From: Reichenbachiella agariperforans
GTDB lineage: Bacteria > Bacteroidota > Bacteroidia > Cytophagales > Cyclobacteriaceae
Length of the DNA stretch: 64,000 nt
NCBI RefSeq assembly: GCF_900142205.1
Contig: NZ_FRAA01000003.1
Location: forward strand, 434,001-498,000
Direction: 5' to 3'
Made by a program: the position numbers and the translations under genes. How positions within the stretch are numbered: the first letter of the stretch is position 1; each line of letters opens with the position of its first letter. The notes below the pieces were generated by a model. It was not told the origin of the DNA, made no database searches, and saw only the letters and a list, made by a program, of their open reading frames with translations. Shown here piece after piece: positions 10,001 to 18,814 of the stretch.

Positions 10001-13000
10001 ATATATAGTGATGTATTAGTCCCGTCATAAGTCACCACAATATGCGTCCACTGCTGTACTGGCATAGCGACATCTATATCTTCCTTGAACCTGATATTGC
10101 CTTCAGCATTAACTCCTAAATAGTTGATCACCGAATTATCCTCTGACGTAAAACCAAGTATCTCACGGTAATCATTCAAATTCTCTTCCCAATATACCCA
10201 TACAGATATACTCAGGTCACCTGCTTCAGGGGTAAAATCCGTTTTGATATAGTCGCTAGATGCATCGAACCAATAGGCTTGATTGGCATTACCAAACTTG
10301 TCACTAGTCAATACAGGCATGGTCCCAGCAGTTCCGTCTCCTAGCACACCATTAAACCCATTTCCTGACTCGTCATTGGTATTTCCATTGAAGGGAAAGT
10401 AGACAGATACTAAACCCAAAGTTGCTACTGTGCCATAGGCTGGCTCAGAGGTAACATCATCTATCGATGCAGTCAACTTAATGTAATAAACTGTCTCTTG
10501 ATTTAATCCTGTTGCAGTGAATGTAATCGTGCTACCATCAAAATTCTCAGTAAACTCTGGCGAGCTAAAATCATCATTGTCATCAATGAGTAAATCGTAA
10601 GCTGTTGCTGATTCTACTGTCTCCCAATTGATCGTAAACCCTGTAGAAGAAACCTCTGTGGCCTCACTCAAAACTGGTGCTTGCAAGTTTCCTATGATTT
10701 GGGCATTGGCATTAGAAAAGCTCAAATCTTTTTGATTAGCAGTCAGATCTGGCGTAATACTACTGTCATCCCCTTGATCCGTATAGCTATTAAATGGCCA
10801 ATAGCCTACCAACCCAGTCTCATTCCCTACCAGCTCAGTCTGCATATTATCTCGTATTTCTATGTCTGTTCGAGCAATATTCCAAAAACGAACCTCATCA
10901 ATCTTTGCATCAAAATTTGGTATTACCCCTAAATCTGAGACATTGCCTGCATTCAACCATTCGAAAGCCTCATCTTTGACAAAACTCCCATTCAAATAGA
11001 TAGATTTCGTCCCATTAGCATAGACAAAAGCAAAGTGATACCATTTGTTTGATTCAAAACCTCCCATTTCTGTTGGGTTTAAACCAAGCCAACTATCAGA
11101 CGCACCAGAGCTGATGCCATCCCCAGTATAAAATTCTACATTTCTATCGCCTCCTTCTAGACTCTCAATGTATTGAATATTTGTATTCTCAATTTGAAAA
11201 ATCTGACTATATACACCTGCTTCTGGGAATTGATCTACATTCAGTAAAAACTCAATCGTCATTTCTGTGGAAACTTGGTCAGAGAAACTGGACGCATTAA
11301 ATCCTCCTCTACCATCTGCTTCACCATACCCGTTGATAGAGCTTAGTACTTCACTACCTATTGAATAATAAGCCTCCCAACCCGTAGCGACTACTCCTCC
11401 ATCAGTCTCGAAAACTACAAGAAGACTAGTTGAGGTAGAATTAATTTCATTTGGAAGCGTAATTTGACCCGTCAGCTCCGCCAATAACGGGGCACTCGTG
11501 TCACTCCCATCATAGATGCGAACAAAATCGTAATCTAACTCTACATCGAATGCATTGAAACCTAATGTTACTTGCTCTCCTTCACCTCCTTCTATGAGCC
11601 ACGAACAGTTAAAATTATTTTCATAATTAAACTCTGCACTACCGTCATCAAATACCCCTTCACTTTCAGTCAGTACGTCACTCTGACAAACAATATCTGG
11701 GATAATTTGAAGTTCAAAATTTTCACTATACGTAACATCAAACTGGTCTGTAGCCTGTAGTCTGATATATAACACCTCATTTGTAGCAAAATCAACTACC
11801 TCCTCCAGTACCAATTGATTGGCCTCATTGATAGAAAAATGGTCGTTATCTGTATCTCCATCTCCTGCAATCAACGCAAAGGAATGACTATCCCCAGGAT
11901 CATCCGTCGCTGATAAATTCGCAACAATAGTTCCCACAGCATCTGTTTCGAATACAGTAGTATCTGAAAGACTAATCTTACTTGGTGCTTCATTCACCCC
12001 GTCGCTCACTAGATAATTCGCGCGAGAGATGATCAACTCTGGCACAAACTCATTTGTCATCTTAACAGTATAGACTCCTTCGTCTCCATCAGCATATACA
12101 AAAGAATATGTATTAGTGGTAGCATTTGGAATACTATCACCATTCACAAACCACTGATAAACTGTTCCTGTAAATGACTCACTCGTTGTTAGATTTAAAG
12201 TCTGTCCATCACTAACTTCCAAGAATTCTTCTTCCTCTATGGTTTGGGGGCTATAGAAAAAATTCACCCCTTCTTCGTGCAAAGAGATATTCGCATAGAT
12301 ATCACCGAATCCAATGCTATTACCATAAACATATAACCCAAATGCATCAAGAGACAATGCCGTCAAATCTGGAATCCCTGTGATATTATTTCCATGAAAT
12401 GCCAATGTAGACAAAGAAGTAAGACTACCTATCTCGACAGGTAACTCACCACTCAACTCATTGAATTGAAGACGTAAATCTTTCAGTAAAGTCAGATTAC
12501 CGAATTCGGCAGGAACACTACCCGACAACTTATTACTACTTAAATCCAGTATCTCTAAAGATGTTAGACCACCCAACTCTATCGGTATGTCTCCTGTCAA
12601 ATCATTGCCATATAGATATAACTTATTTAAACCAGACAGACTTCCTAAACTAACAGGGATACTGCCAACTAAGTCATTTTGATTTAAATAGAGCTCGTAC
12701 AGATTAGACAAAGCGCCTATCTCAGCTGGGATTTCACCTTCAAAATCATTGATACTCAAGCTCAAAATCTCAAGTCCTTCCAAATCACCTAACTCTGAAG
12801 GAAGAACTCCCCCTATTTGATTATTGTGAATAATGAGATGTCTCAATGCTGTCAACTCTCCTACCTCAGCTGGCAAGCTACCTGTCAGATTGTTTTCAGC
12901 AAGATTGAGCGAATCCACACGTCCGTTTTCGTCAAGACCAACACCATACCAAGTACTCATTTCAGCATTTAAGTCCCAAACATTAGTCCAATTGGCACCA

Positions 13001-15933
13001 TCGGTGGCATTGTAAAGAGCCATAAGCGCATCACGATCTGAGGCAGCAGTTTCGTCACCTTCCATGACGAAAACATTCTGAATTTCTGACAACGTTAGGC
13101 TTTGATTATAAACATGCACTTGGTCTATCGCCCCAACAAAGAAACTATTCTTAACACTGCCAGTTGTCTGAGCCGATCCAATCAAAAAATCTCTTGTGTC
13201 AGTGAAATCATATAAAGATGTAGCGACAGTATTGCTAGCATCCAAAACACCATCTATATATATGGACATACCCTGATCCCTATCTAAAGTAACCGCTACA
13301 TGGTGCCATGTACCGTCATTGAGATCAGTTGTATTACTCTCCAAAAACTCTCCACCATAGAGAGATATAGAACCATCGCTTAGGTAAACGATCAAACCAT
13401 TAAATCCATCCTCTTTGAAAAGCAGGGCGCTCAGTTCTGTTGACGTAGTATTGAACCAGCACATAGCGGTCACATCCACATCTGTACCCCAGTCGAACCC
13501 TTCATCATGCGGTACTGCAATATAATCGCCTCCATCGAAGGAATAAGCCGCATCTGCATTGCCATCCCTATCTATCGTGAGCGTAGGGAAAGTGGTACTA
13601 GTGACACCATCACCCAAAACACCATCATTAGCATTGCCCGAACTGTCAGTAGCATCACCTTCAAATAAATATTGCGCGATTAAATCATTACTTTCAGAAC
13701 TTTCTTCCCCAGCATTTAGCAATACACTAACCGTATTGCTTTGTTCATTGGCTACTGCGATCTCAGGCAAGCCGTCCCCTGTCAAATCTGCTACAGTTAT
13801 ACCCATACCTCCTGTACCTACAGAGTATAATTCAGGGCTTCCTAGTGCTATACCGCTCCCTTCATATTCATTGAGGAAAATGGAAACCTCATCAGAACCA
13901 CTATTAGACATGACTAGATCCGCCAAGTAATCTCCATCAACATCTACTACTTGCAAAGCATAGGGAGTCGTTCCTCCTGTTAATAAATTTTGCCTGTTCG
14001 AAAAAATAAAAGATCCTGACCCTGAACCTACATTTTCATATAGAGTCACCACATTACCCGTACCTGTCGTGGCAATCAGCTCTGGGTAATTGTCTTCATT
14101 TAAATCCTGTAGCACTACGTCGTGAGGAGTAGTAACACTGTACTGAGCAATACTACCTGTACTGCCAAAAGATACAGTTCCGTCCGTCGAGCTGTTTTGA
14201 TAAACACGAAACAGGTTAGCATCCTGACTAGCAACTACTACATCCAGCACCCCATTTTGGTCAATATCTCCCAGGGCCAATCCTTTCGCTCCTATTATAC
14301 CTGTTTCTTCTACAGCAGCATCAAAACCAAAGCTCGTTGCTTCGGCAGCTGTATTATTGAGATACACTGAGAATTTCTCTCCATCGTAGCTAGACACTAC
14401 GATATCCACCACGCCATCGGTATCGATATCTCCTATCTCTATGTCACTTACTTCTGTTCCGTAGGACACACTCTGGCTGGCTGCAAAGCTTCCAGAACCA
14501 GTATTGCGATGGAGAGTAAAAGTATTGTCGCTATTACCACAGATAATATCTACTAGACCATCCTGATTTAGGTCACCTGTGGCTAGTACTACTGGGGTAT
14601 CGTTGACTGATATGCTAGCCAGCTCATTATAACTGAAGACACCTCCGCTAGAAGCGTTTTCATAAACTCTAAGCACAGAAGCCCCACTCCCTATCTGATC
14701 AGTAACAATCAAATCCTTGAGTCCATCATTGTTTATATCTACGAACACTACATCCTGGGGAGTAGTCAACCCCGAAAGAGTCTCTACACTGAAAGCACCT
14801 GTGTAGGTAGCTGTTTCAGTTTCTTCCTCAAGAGTATAGATATCTACTACATTAGAAGACTCTGAACCTGTATCCCCCCCCGCAAAAAAAACTTTGTCAC
14901 CAACACTCGTGGCGCTCAAATAGCGACGTGCTTCAGAAAGCGTTGTTGTACTCCATGTATCAGTACTGTTGTCATAGATATCAACAACTGAAGATACAGC
15001 AGAATTAAACCCTCCAGCAAAAAAAACTTTATCTCCGACACTCGTAGCAACTAGGAAATAACGTGCCTGAGAAAGTGTTGCGGTACTCCACGTATCGGTA
15101 CTATTATCATATATATCAACAACTGAAGAAGACCCCACATCATCTAATCCTCCAGCAAAAAAAACTTTGTCACCAACACTCGTGGCACTCATTAGAGATC
15201 GTGCTACAGAAAGTACCTCTGTACTCCATGTATCTGTACTGTTGTCGTAGATATCAACTACAGAAGAAGCTTCAGAAGCATTTATCCCTCCAGCAAATAA
15301 AACTTTATTCCCAACACTCGTAGCACTCAAATAGCGACGTGCTTCAGAAAGCGTTGCTGTACTCCATGTATCTGTACTGTTGTCGTAGATATCAACAACT
15401 GAAGATACAGCAGAATTAAACCCTCCAGCAAAAAAAGCTTTATCTCCAACACTCGTTCCACTTAACCAAGTACGTGCTGCAGAAAGTGTTCCTGTACTCC
15501 ATGTATCTGTATTGTTGTCATAAATATCAACTACCGAAGAAGAAGAGCTAGTGCCTCCTCCAGCAAATAAAACTTTATCTCCGACATTCACAGCAACCAT
15601 TTCACCTCGGGCTTGGGAAAGTGCTGCTGTACTCCATAGTTCAGTGTTGCTATCATAGATGTCAACTACCGAAGAATAATTAGTGCCGTCAAACCCTCCA
15701 GCAAATAAAACTTTATCTCCGACACTAGACGCACTCAAAATTCTACGGGCATCAGAAAGCGTATCTGTACTCCACTGTGCAGAGGCGCTAAACTCCGATA
15801 GAAGTAGGGTAAAAATTAATAACGTTAATGTAAAAACAGATCGTCTATTAGGCAGGTTTCTATTTTTAGTAATGTTTCGCATAGCTAAGTAAAGTTCTAA
15901 TTTTCTCATCATTATTAGATTGATCCGAATCAT
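7051..15933 (-). CDS. Giant multidomain T9SS-secreted surface protein (Kelch, FG-GAP, LamG, LRR, CUB, cadherin-like)
   Basis: A 2960-residue exported protein. The N-terminus carries a hydrophobic export segment at about 31-50. Domains in order: seven Kelch-like repeats (~53-385), seven FG-GAP/VCBS-type repeats with D-N-D-G-type loops (~390-745), LamG (~750-960), plant-type leucine-rich repeats (~965-1210), an Ig-like stretch, a cadherin-like domain (~1310-1410), CUB (~1415-1525), second LamG (~1530-1745), FN3 (~1750-1840), third LamG (~1845-2040), a beta linker, fourth LamG (~2135-2345), another cadherin-like unit, and a terminal T9SS sorting domain from PYPNPF near 2870 to the end. Its start overlaps the upstream stop by ATGA (15930-15933), suggesting coupled translation; ATG at 15882 would also keep the signal segment. 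A role in adhesion or polysaccharide binding is inferred from the domains. Confidence 0.88.
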   Translation of the reverse strand: MIRINLIMMRKLELYLAMRNITKNRNLPNRRSVFTLTLLIFTLLLSEFSASAQWSTDTLSDARRILSASSVGDKVLFAGGFDGTNYSSVVDIYDSNTELWSTAALSQARGEMVAVNVGDKVLFAGGGTSSSSSVVDIYDNNTDTWSTGTLSAARTWLSGTSVGDKAFFAGGFNSAVSSVVDIYDNSTDTWSTATLSEARRYLSATSVGNKVLFAGGINASEASSVVDIYDNSTDTWSTEVLSVARSLMSATSVGDKVFFAGGLDDVGSSSVVDIYDNSTDTWSTATLSQARYFLVATSVGDKVFFAGGFNSAVSSVVDIYDNSTDTWSTTTLSEARRYLSATSVGDKVFFAGGDTGSESSNVVDIYTLEEETETATYTGAFSVETLSGLTTPQDVVFVDINNDGLKDLIVTDQIGSGASVLRVYENASSGGVFSYNELASISVNDTPVVLATGDLNQDGLVDIICGNSDNTFTLHRNTGSGSFAASQSVSYGTEVSDIEIGDIDTDGVVDIVVSSYDGEKFSVYLNNTAAEATSFGFDAAVEETGIIGAKGLALGDIDQNGVLDVVVASQDANLFRVYQNSSTDGTVSFGSTGSIAQYSVTTPHDVVLQDLNEDNYPELIATTGTGNVVTLYENVGSGSGSFIFSNRQNLLTGGTTPYALQVVDVDGDYLADLVMSNSGSDEVSIFLNEYEGSGIALGSPELYSVGTGGMGITVADLTGDGLPEIAVANEQSNTVSVLLNAGEESSESNDLIAQYLFEGDATDSSGNANDGVLGDGVTSTTFPTLTIDRDGNADAAYSFDGGDYIAVPHDEGFDWGTDVDVTAMCWFNTTSTELSALLFKEDGFNGLIVYLSDGSISLYGGEFLESNTTDLNDGTWHHVAVTLDRDQGMSIYIDGVLDASNTVATSLYDFTDTRDFLIGSAQTTGSVKNSFFVGAIDQVHVYNQSLTLSEIQNVFVMEGDETAASDRDALMALYNATDGANWTNVWDLNAEMSTWYGVGLDENGRVDSLNLAENNLTGSLPAEVGELTALRHLIIHNNQIGGVLPSELGDLEGLEILSLSINDFEGEIPAEIGALSNLYELYLNQNDLVGSIPVSLGSLSGLNKLYLYGNDLTGDIPIELGGLTSLEILDLSSNKLSGSVPAEFGNLTLLKDLRLQFNELSGELPVEIGSLTSLSTLAFHGNNITGIPDLTALSLDAFGLYVYGNSIGFGDIYANISLHEEGVNFFYSPQTIEEEEFLEVSDGQTLNLTTSESFTGTVYQWFVNGDSIPNATTNTYSFVYADGDEGVYTVKMTNEFVPELIISRANYLVSDGVNEAPSKISLSDTTVFETDAVGTIVANLSATDDPGDSHSFALIAGDGDTDNDHFSINEANQLVLEEVVDFATNEVLYIRLQATDQFDVTYSENFELQIIPDIVCQSDVLTESEGVFDDGSAEFNYENNFNCSWLIEGGEGEQVTLGFNAFDVELDYDFVRIYDGSDTSAPLLAELTGQITLPNEINSTSTSLLVVFETDGGVVATGWEAYYSIGSEVLSSINGYGEADGRGGFNASSFSDQVSTEMTIEFLLNVDQFPEAGVYSQIFQIENTNIQYIESLEGGDRNVEFYTGDGISSGASDSWLGLNPTEMGGFESNKWYHFAFVYANGTKSIYLNGSFVKDEAFEWLNAGNVSDLGVIPNFDAKIDEVRFWNIARTDIEIRDNMQTELVGNETGLVGYWPFNSYTDQGDDSSITPDLTANQKDLSFSNANAQIIGNLQAPVLSEATEVSSTGFTINWETVESATAYDLLIDDNDDFSSPEFTENFDGSTITFTATGLNQETVYYIKLTASIDDVTSEPAYGTVATLGLVSVYFPFNGNTNDESGNGFNGVLGDGTAGTMPVLTSDKFGNANQAYWFDASSDYIKTDFTPEAGDLSISVWVYWEENLNDYREILGFTSEDNSVINYLGVNAEGNIRFKEDIDVAMPVQQWTHIVVTYDGTNTSLYMNGELKATQFAEGYTFGPLTIGAFDRNGGESWNGAIDELKIYSQVIEGSTIMSLYHEGWEGLSDEVDLLSFELSDQIGVARIEKDSHEITHKIAGSADITSQTLTYILSSGASLYANDVELVSGSNTIDFTNPVSFEVIASNGFSKSQWTANVTKEVGLAAYYSFTAGSLTDGTGFGNDLILGNGVEVGYNPVTIADRYDNAGNAYMFDGVDDFMSINSGAGVSISGDLTFNVWIYVTQIDNSGPFILYSLGDVEYMDFRLTSEGLLAYSASNSENVYSEDPVRMETWTMATVARVGTTVNLYIDGELSTTGVTTQTGGFSVTSIGGSTDAVAFGGAMDDMRLYDRGLSDDEVRRIYESEKVNVQISLSANAIDENLESGHEIGSFSDENGTYSILSSGTEFTIDGFKLLANRSFNYEEQSVYPITVGYDKGSGAVIEQDFEITINNVEEVPVFSNPTFNSTIDLNIVESTDVSIEVFDPEGETLTVTVKYVNATENPESPNTQAAIVHVDGVFGYTFDATDFDQTSLSYVFVASDGISESTSDTFNIAPVLPSGAFSVSVNTGSTESDYRIVSLPFQSVSVTELFSDLVGKDKDEWRLLHYNGSSYTEYPSLKTLEAGKGYWFLNTVSFDFEVPSATVVRATENRPFEISVRQGQNQIGNPYLTNINWNEVISHNGLSGTLYTYQNGTWSSASSTLRAFEGAFYSNSDASLTEIEIPLSAVRNASARTTDAPKLMTSQGVFGSDDWSFGFNINSGNKGYYVSAVGMKPEAAIGLDRFDALPLPRFSEYLDVVFTQHGVTKDIVSPSDSYSWSFDVNSASEKQVTINWDNSTMQNSDFGMYLIDVSNQMIIDVSNKSSYTFKPIAVSTSFELIYGRKVDLKEQISTITDLMIDPYPNPFADQLVLPIATTAESSTVSVMMLDLSGRAVYQISEVGVTSGYHEYMLEAGQLTDGVLRSGTYLIQVKIQSANHQSTFNKRVVYIR
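14830..15780 (-). repeat. Tandem Kelch-encoding DNA repeats, ~135-138 bp units
   Basis: Seven in-frame units of 44-46 codons with strong nucleotide identity in their central parts. The segments starting at 14917 and 15328 are almost identical for over 100 bases although 411 bases (three units) apart, while the units between them differ more. This indicates duplication of a three-unit block or gene conversion rather than simple divergence of single units. Confidence 0.8.
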
Positions 15934-16688
15934 GGTAGTTCAGGTGGATTAGGTAAGGATTCTCCTCCCCCCGGAGGCGTTACGGGTTCTCCTCCTTGTA
16001 CCTCTAAGAAATAGTAGGCAGCAGCACCTGCCGCTAATACAGGCAGTACTTTGACAATAAATGGAACTTTACTTTTTATTTTAAACTCTGGTGAAAATGC
16101 CCGATTAGAGCTATTGCTATCTGACTGAATAGCTAATTTGTATTTTCCCTTCTTTTGTTTTCGTGGCATGACCCAGCTATAGGTACCGTATTCATTGTTG
16201 GCATCTAAGGTCTCTTGCTTTACACCATTCTTGTATAAATCAACAGAGAACTTTTCATCCTCTATTCCACCATGCCATTTGACCTGCACCATACTACCTT
16301 TCTTGTGCTTACTCGGCTTGCTAGGTGTATCGATTACGATTGGTGCATACACCATTGTCGCTACTATCTGAAAATTGACATCTCCTTTGAATTCCTCGAA
16401 GACTGTAGCTCCGTCCACTACATATGTCAACCGAGCATTCACTGCTGCTACATCTTTTAGCTTGCCATCTTTGACTGCAAGTGGCGTAGCGTAATTGTCC
16501 CGAGAAGAGAATATCTCTATGTCGTACTTTTCTTGAATACTGGATTTGAATTTAAGATCAAATGATATATTGATATCATCTCCATCGACCTGCACTTGTA
16601 CATTGTTGATGCTCTGTGCCTGAACTTTGGATAATCCAACCATCACAAATACGAATACAAACAACGTTCGTAAGTAAGTTTTCCCCAT
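15930..16688 (-). CDS. Exported Kre9/KNH-like domain protein with C-terminal membrane helix
   Basis: From ATG 16688 the product is 252 residues and begins with a signal peptide (MGKTYLRTLFVFVFVMVG... ending KVQAQ). The frame is open up to 16772, but the extra residues lack export character and bring the start against a promoter element. Residues ~20-125 form a beta-rich domain. The next ~90 residues, with KGSMVQVKWHGG, YSWVMP and KGKYKLAIQS, match the pattern of the Ser-Thr-rich Kre9/KNH family (SxW-type binding domain). A helix (VKVLPVLAAGAAAYYFL) near the end is followed by a Gly/Pro-rich tail. It is first in the operon and overlaps the giant surface-protein gene by four bases. It may anchor or chaperone that protein at the envelope; this is inference. 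Confidence 0.75.
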   Translation of the reverse strand: MGKTYLRTLFVFVFVMVGLSKVQAQSINNVQVQVDGDDINISFDLKFKSSIQEKYDIEIFSSRDNYATPLAVKDGKLKDVAAVNARLTYVVDGATVFEEFKGDVNFQIVATMVYAPIVIDTPSKPSKHKKGSMVQVKWHGGIEDEKFSVDLYKNGVKQETLDANNEYGTYSWVMPRKQKKGKYKLAIQSDSNSSNRAFSPEFKIKSKVPFIVKVLPVLAAGAAAYYFLEVQGGEPVTPPGGGESLPNPPELP

Positions 16689-16776
16689 AGCAACTCTATC
16701 GTTAGTTAAATAAGTTATGTAAATGTCTGCAACTGAATCATTCCCTTCCCGTAAACCAGACATATTATGCAACGGT

Positions 16777-16784
16777 CAAAAATA
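16777..16784 (-). promoter_or_regulatory. Candidate -7 element for the Kre9-like/giant protein/caspase operon
   Basis: The minus strand reads TATTTTTG, an exact TAnnTTTG match, 89 bases upstream of the chosen ATG at 16688. It supports the shorter start, since the alternative start at 16772 would be only a few bases from the element. Confidence 0.45.
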
Positions 16785-16944
16785 TCAATTAATTGCGTCT
16801 AAACGAATACTCAAAAGTTGGTATTTAAATTCTATTGGTATACAGCAAATTGATATTGAAATCATCCAATTATTACACTATAAATGAACGGTTTACGCTC
16901 TCTTAGCAGTGTCCTTTGGGTTCAATTTCACCCTCTTAAAAGTC

Positions 16945-17125
16945 TACTTTTGCAACTAAAATTAAGAAAATAGACGCATTTAGAGTTCTTCAACCAACTG
17001 GATGGGTAGTATTTGTAAAACTCAACATGTGATCGTCATTTGGCAAAGGAGCTATCAGGAAATCCGCCTTTGGTATATGGAAAAACTATCAACCTAGTCT
17101 GTCAGACGCTAGGAACATTTTTGGC
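16945..17125 (+). other. Gene-free interval with promoter-like and hairpin signals; possible small RNA
   Basis: No protein gene is seen between 16785 and 17161. On the plus strand TACTTTTG at 16945-16952 matches TAnnTTTG exactly. Downstream, 17094-17116 can fold as an interrupted stem (CCTAG...CTAGG with inner TCTG/CAGA) followed by ATTTTTGG, resembling a terminator. A further small hairpin (CAAAGG...CCTTTG) lies between. A ~150-base small RNA is possible but unproven. The -33 spacing is poor. Confidence 0.25.
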
Positions 17126-17161
17126 CTTAAGCTATAGATATGACAGGTGCATATAGAACTA

Positions 17162-18040
17162 TTAACGCTTGGTCGAACGAATACTCTCGACGATTACTGA
17201 GCTCAGAATAATACCTCCACCAATTAAAACCTTAGGCTGTGGAATCTCCCCAAGAAACAACAGTCCTAAACCTATTCCAAAAAGTGGTGTTAGACTACTG
17301 ATAATGCTAATAGTGGTAATGGAAAAATATCTAAAACTAGATACAAATAGTGTATGGCCCACAGCAGTAGTCAATACACCTAGTATCAACAGGGGCTGCC
17401 AATTGCCTCCAATCCCATGTAGGTTTGAACCAACATCTCCCAGATAGATCACAGGAAACATGACAATGCTGAGAATTGCCAACTGATAGTACATGAGTGT
17501 AATTCCAGAATGTTCTCCAATATCTTTTTTGAGTAGTATATTTCGAACCGAATAAAGTATAGCTGATACTACTCCAAAAGCAATCCCCAGCGTCACCTGG
17601 TTGCCAAAGGTATAAGCTGGCACCAAAAAAAACACTCCTGTGAATGCCAACAAAGCAACCAATACGTCAGCGAGCTTGTGCTTGTAACCAAGAATATAAG
17701 GTTCTAGTACTGCAGTAATCACCGGGTAGGTAAAGAGAGATAGCATACCGATAGCCACAGAGGTATACTTCAAAGCATAGAAGTAAGTCACCCAGTGCAC
17801 TCCTAAGAATAAAGCACTAATACTGACGGTTCTAAACGACCGCCCCCATCCCAAATAGGTAGGAGTATTCGAAAATTTGAGATAAGCAAAAAGAACAATC
17901 GCTCCTACTACACAGCGAGCCCATATCGTCTGCTCTGGCGGAATCCCAACGAACCTACCTAAAGTCCCTGACGAACTCATAACCAATATTGCCAACCCTA
18001 ATTGTAAAAACTGAAATGTTCTCTTGTCCAAACTACTCAT
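17162..18040 (-). CDS. EamA/DMT-family membrane transporter
   Basis: The 292-residue hydrophobic protein has about ten predicted transmembrane helices arranged as two EamA repeats of roughly 140 residues. Examples are FLQLGLAILVMSSSGTLGRF at the N-terminus and PLFGIGLGLLFLGEIP near 260; the latter is the conserved end-of-repeat motif with Gly-Glu. These drug/metabolite transporters export amino acids or other small metabolites; the substrate cannot be read from sequence. It is transcribed alone, away from the TerB-like gene. Confidence 0.88.
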   Translation of the reverse strand: MSSLDKRTFQFLQLGLAILVMSSSGTLGRFVGIPPEQTIWARCVVGAIVLFAYLKFSNTPTYLGWGRSFRTVSISALFLGVHWVTYFYALKYTSVAIGMLSLFTYPVITAVLEPYILGYKHKLADVLVALLAFTGVFFLVPAYTFGNQVTLGIAFGVVSAILYSVRNILLKKDIGEHSGITLMYYQLAILSIVMFPVIYLGDVGSNLHGIGGNWQPLLILGVLTTAVGHTLFVSSFRYFSITTISIISSLTPLFGIGLGLLFLGEIPQPKVLIGGGIILSSVIVESIRSTKR

Positions 18041-18217
18041 CGTCTAATACCCCCATCAAGCAGTGAGTCATTGCGATCGAGTCACTACTTACTTTCCAAT
18101 TCAATATTAGGGAATAATCCAACAACTTCAATTGGCTCTAGATAGTATTAATCAAATCGCACAAAAGGTATTTGATCAAAATGATTAAATTTATCCTTCA
18201 AATATCCTAATCACATT

Positions 18218-18751
18218 ATGTCCAAGTCAACATTCCCCCACCTACTCTTACGCACAGCATTTTCGTTCATGACCTGCGATGGTCACATCGACAAGAAAGA
18301 AATTGTATCCATCATGCGCATGGGGCAGGGCAACAATATTTTCGGAGACATCACCATCGACGAAGAGCTAGAAGTTATGCTAAAGAAAATCAATCTGAGA
18401 GGTACCGAGTACCTCAAAGACTACTTCAGAAAGGTGAGCAAATCAAACTTGACCGAAGAACAACAGCTACAACTCATTCAGGTAGCCGTGGATGTCATAT
18501 ACGCCGACCTAGAGGTAAGGGAGGACGAAGTGAAATTTCTGAGAGTGCTACGTACTATGCTGGACATTTCAGATTCTATCATTCTCACGAGGTTTCCACA
18601 GTTGGCTAAGGACTTTATGTGGGACGATAATTTTACAGAAGCCTATGTCGCTCAACTCCATAGCAACTATTTCAAAAACAAAGAAATGCCGATTTTTGAT
18701 GTGTCAGATGTCATGGATATTACCACTGATATACTTAAAGAAATCGCATAA
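18218..18751 (+). CDS. TerB-like all-helical protein
   Basis: A 177-residue soluble, mostly helical protein with the acidic spacing of TerB/DjlA-N-type domains: an early CDGHIDKKEI segment and a second YADLEVREDEVKFL segment, each providing Asp/Glu residues for a likely metal site. TerB family members bind divalent metal at membranes or in stress complexes, but a tellurite role should not be assumed. A NarL/LuxR-type response regulator follows 63 bases later on the same strand, so the two may share a transcript. Confidence 0.7.
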   Translation: MSKSTFPHLLLRTAFSFMTCDGHIDKKEIVSIMRMGQGNNIFGDITIDEELEVMLKKINLRGTEYLKDYFRKVSKSNLTEEQQLQLIQVAVDVIYADLEVREDEVKFLRVLRTMLDISDSIILTRFPQLAKDFMWDDNFTEAYVAQLHSNYFKNKEMPIFDVSDVMDITTDILKEIA

Positions 18752-18814
18752 TTTAATAGCCCACAAACCAAAACAACATCGCCCCTACATTTCTGAACTA
18801 AAACATACAGAAGC

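Noticed and set aside
14830-15780. Regular repeats that could suggest a CRISPR array
   Set aside because: Units are 132-138 bases, in frame, and encode Kelch-like repeats; there are no short repeats with unique spacers and no cas genes.
7459-15892. Many 60-125-codon frames on the plus strand across the giant surface gene
   Set aside because: They lie opposite one continuous, domain-rich frame and have compositions expected of antisense translation.
18218-18751. Tellurite resistance operon
   Set aside because: Only a single TerB-like domain gene is present; no other ter genes are near, so resistance should not be inferred.
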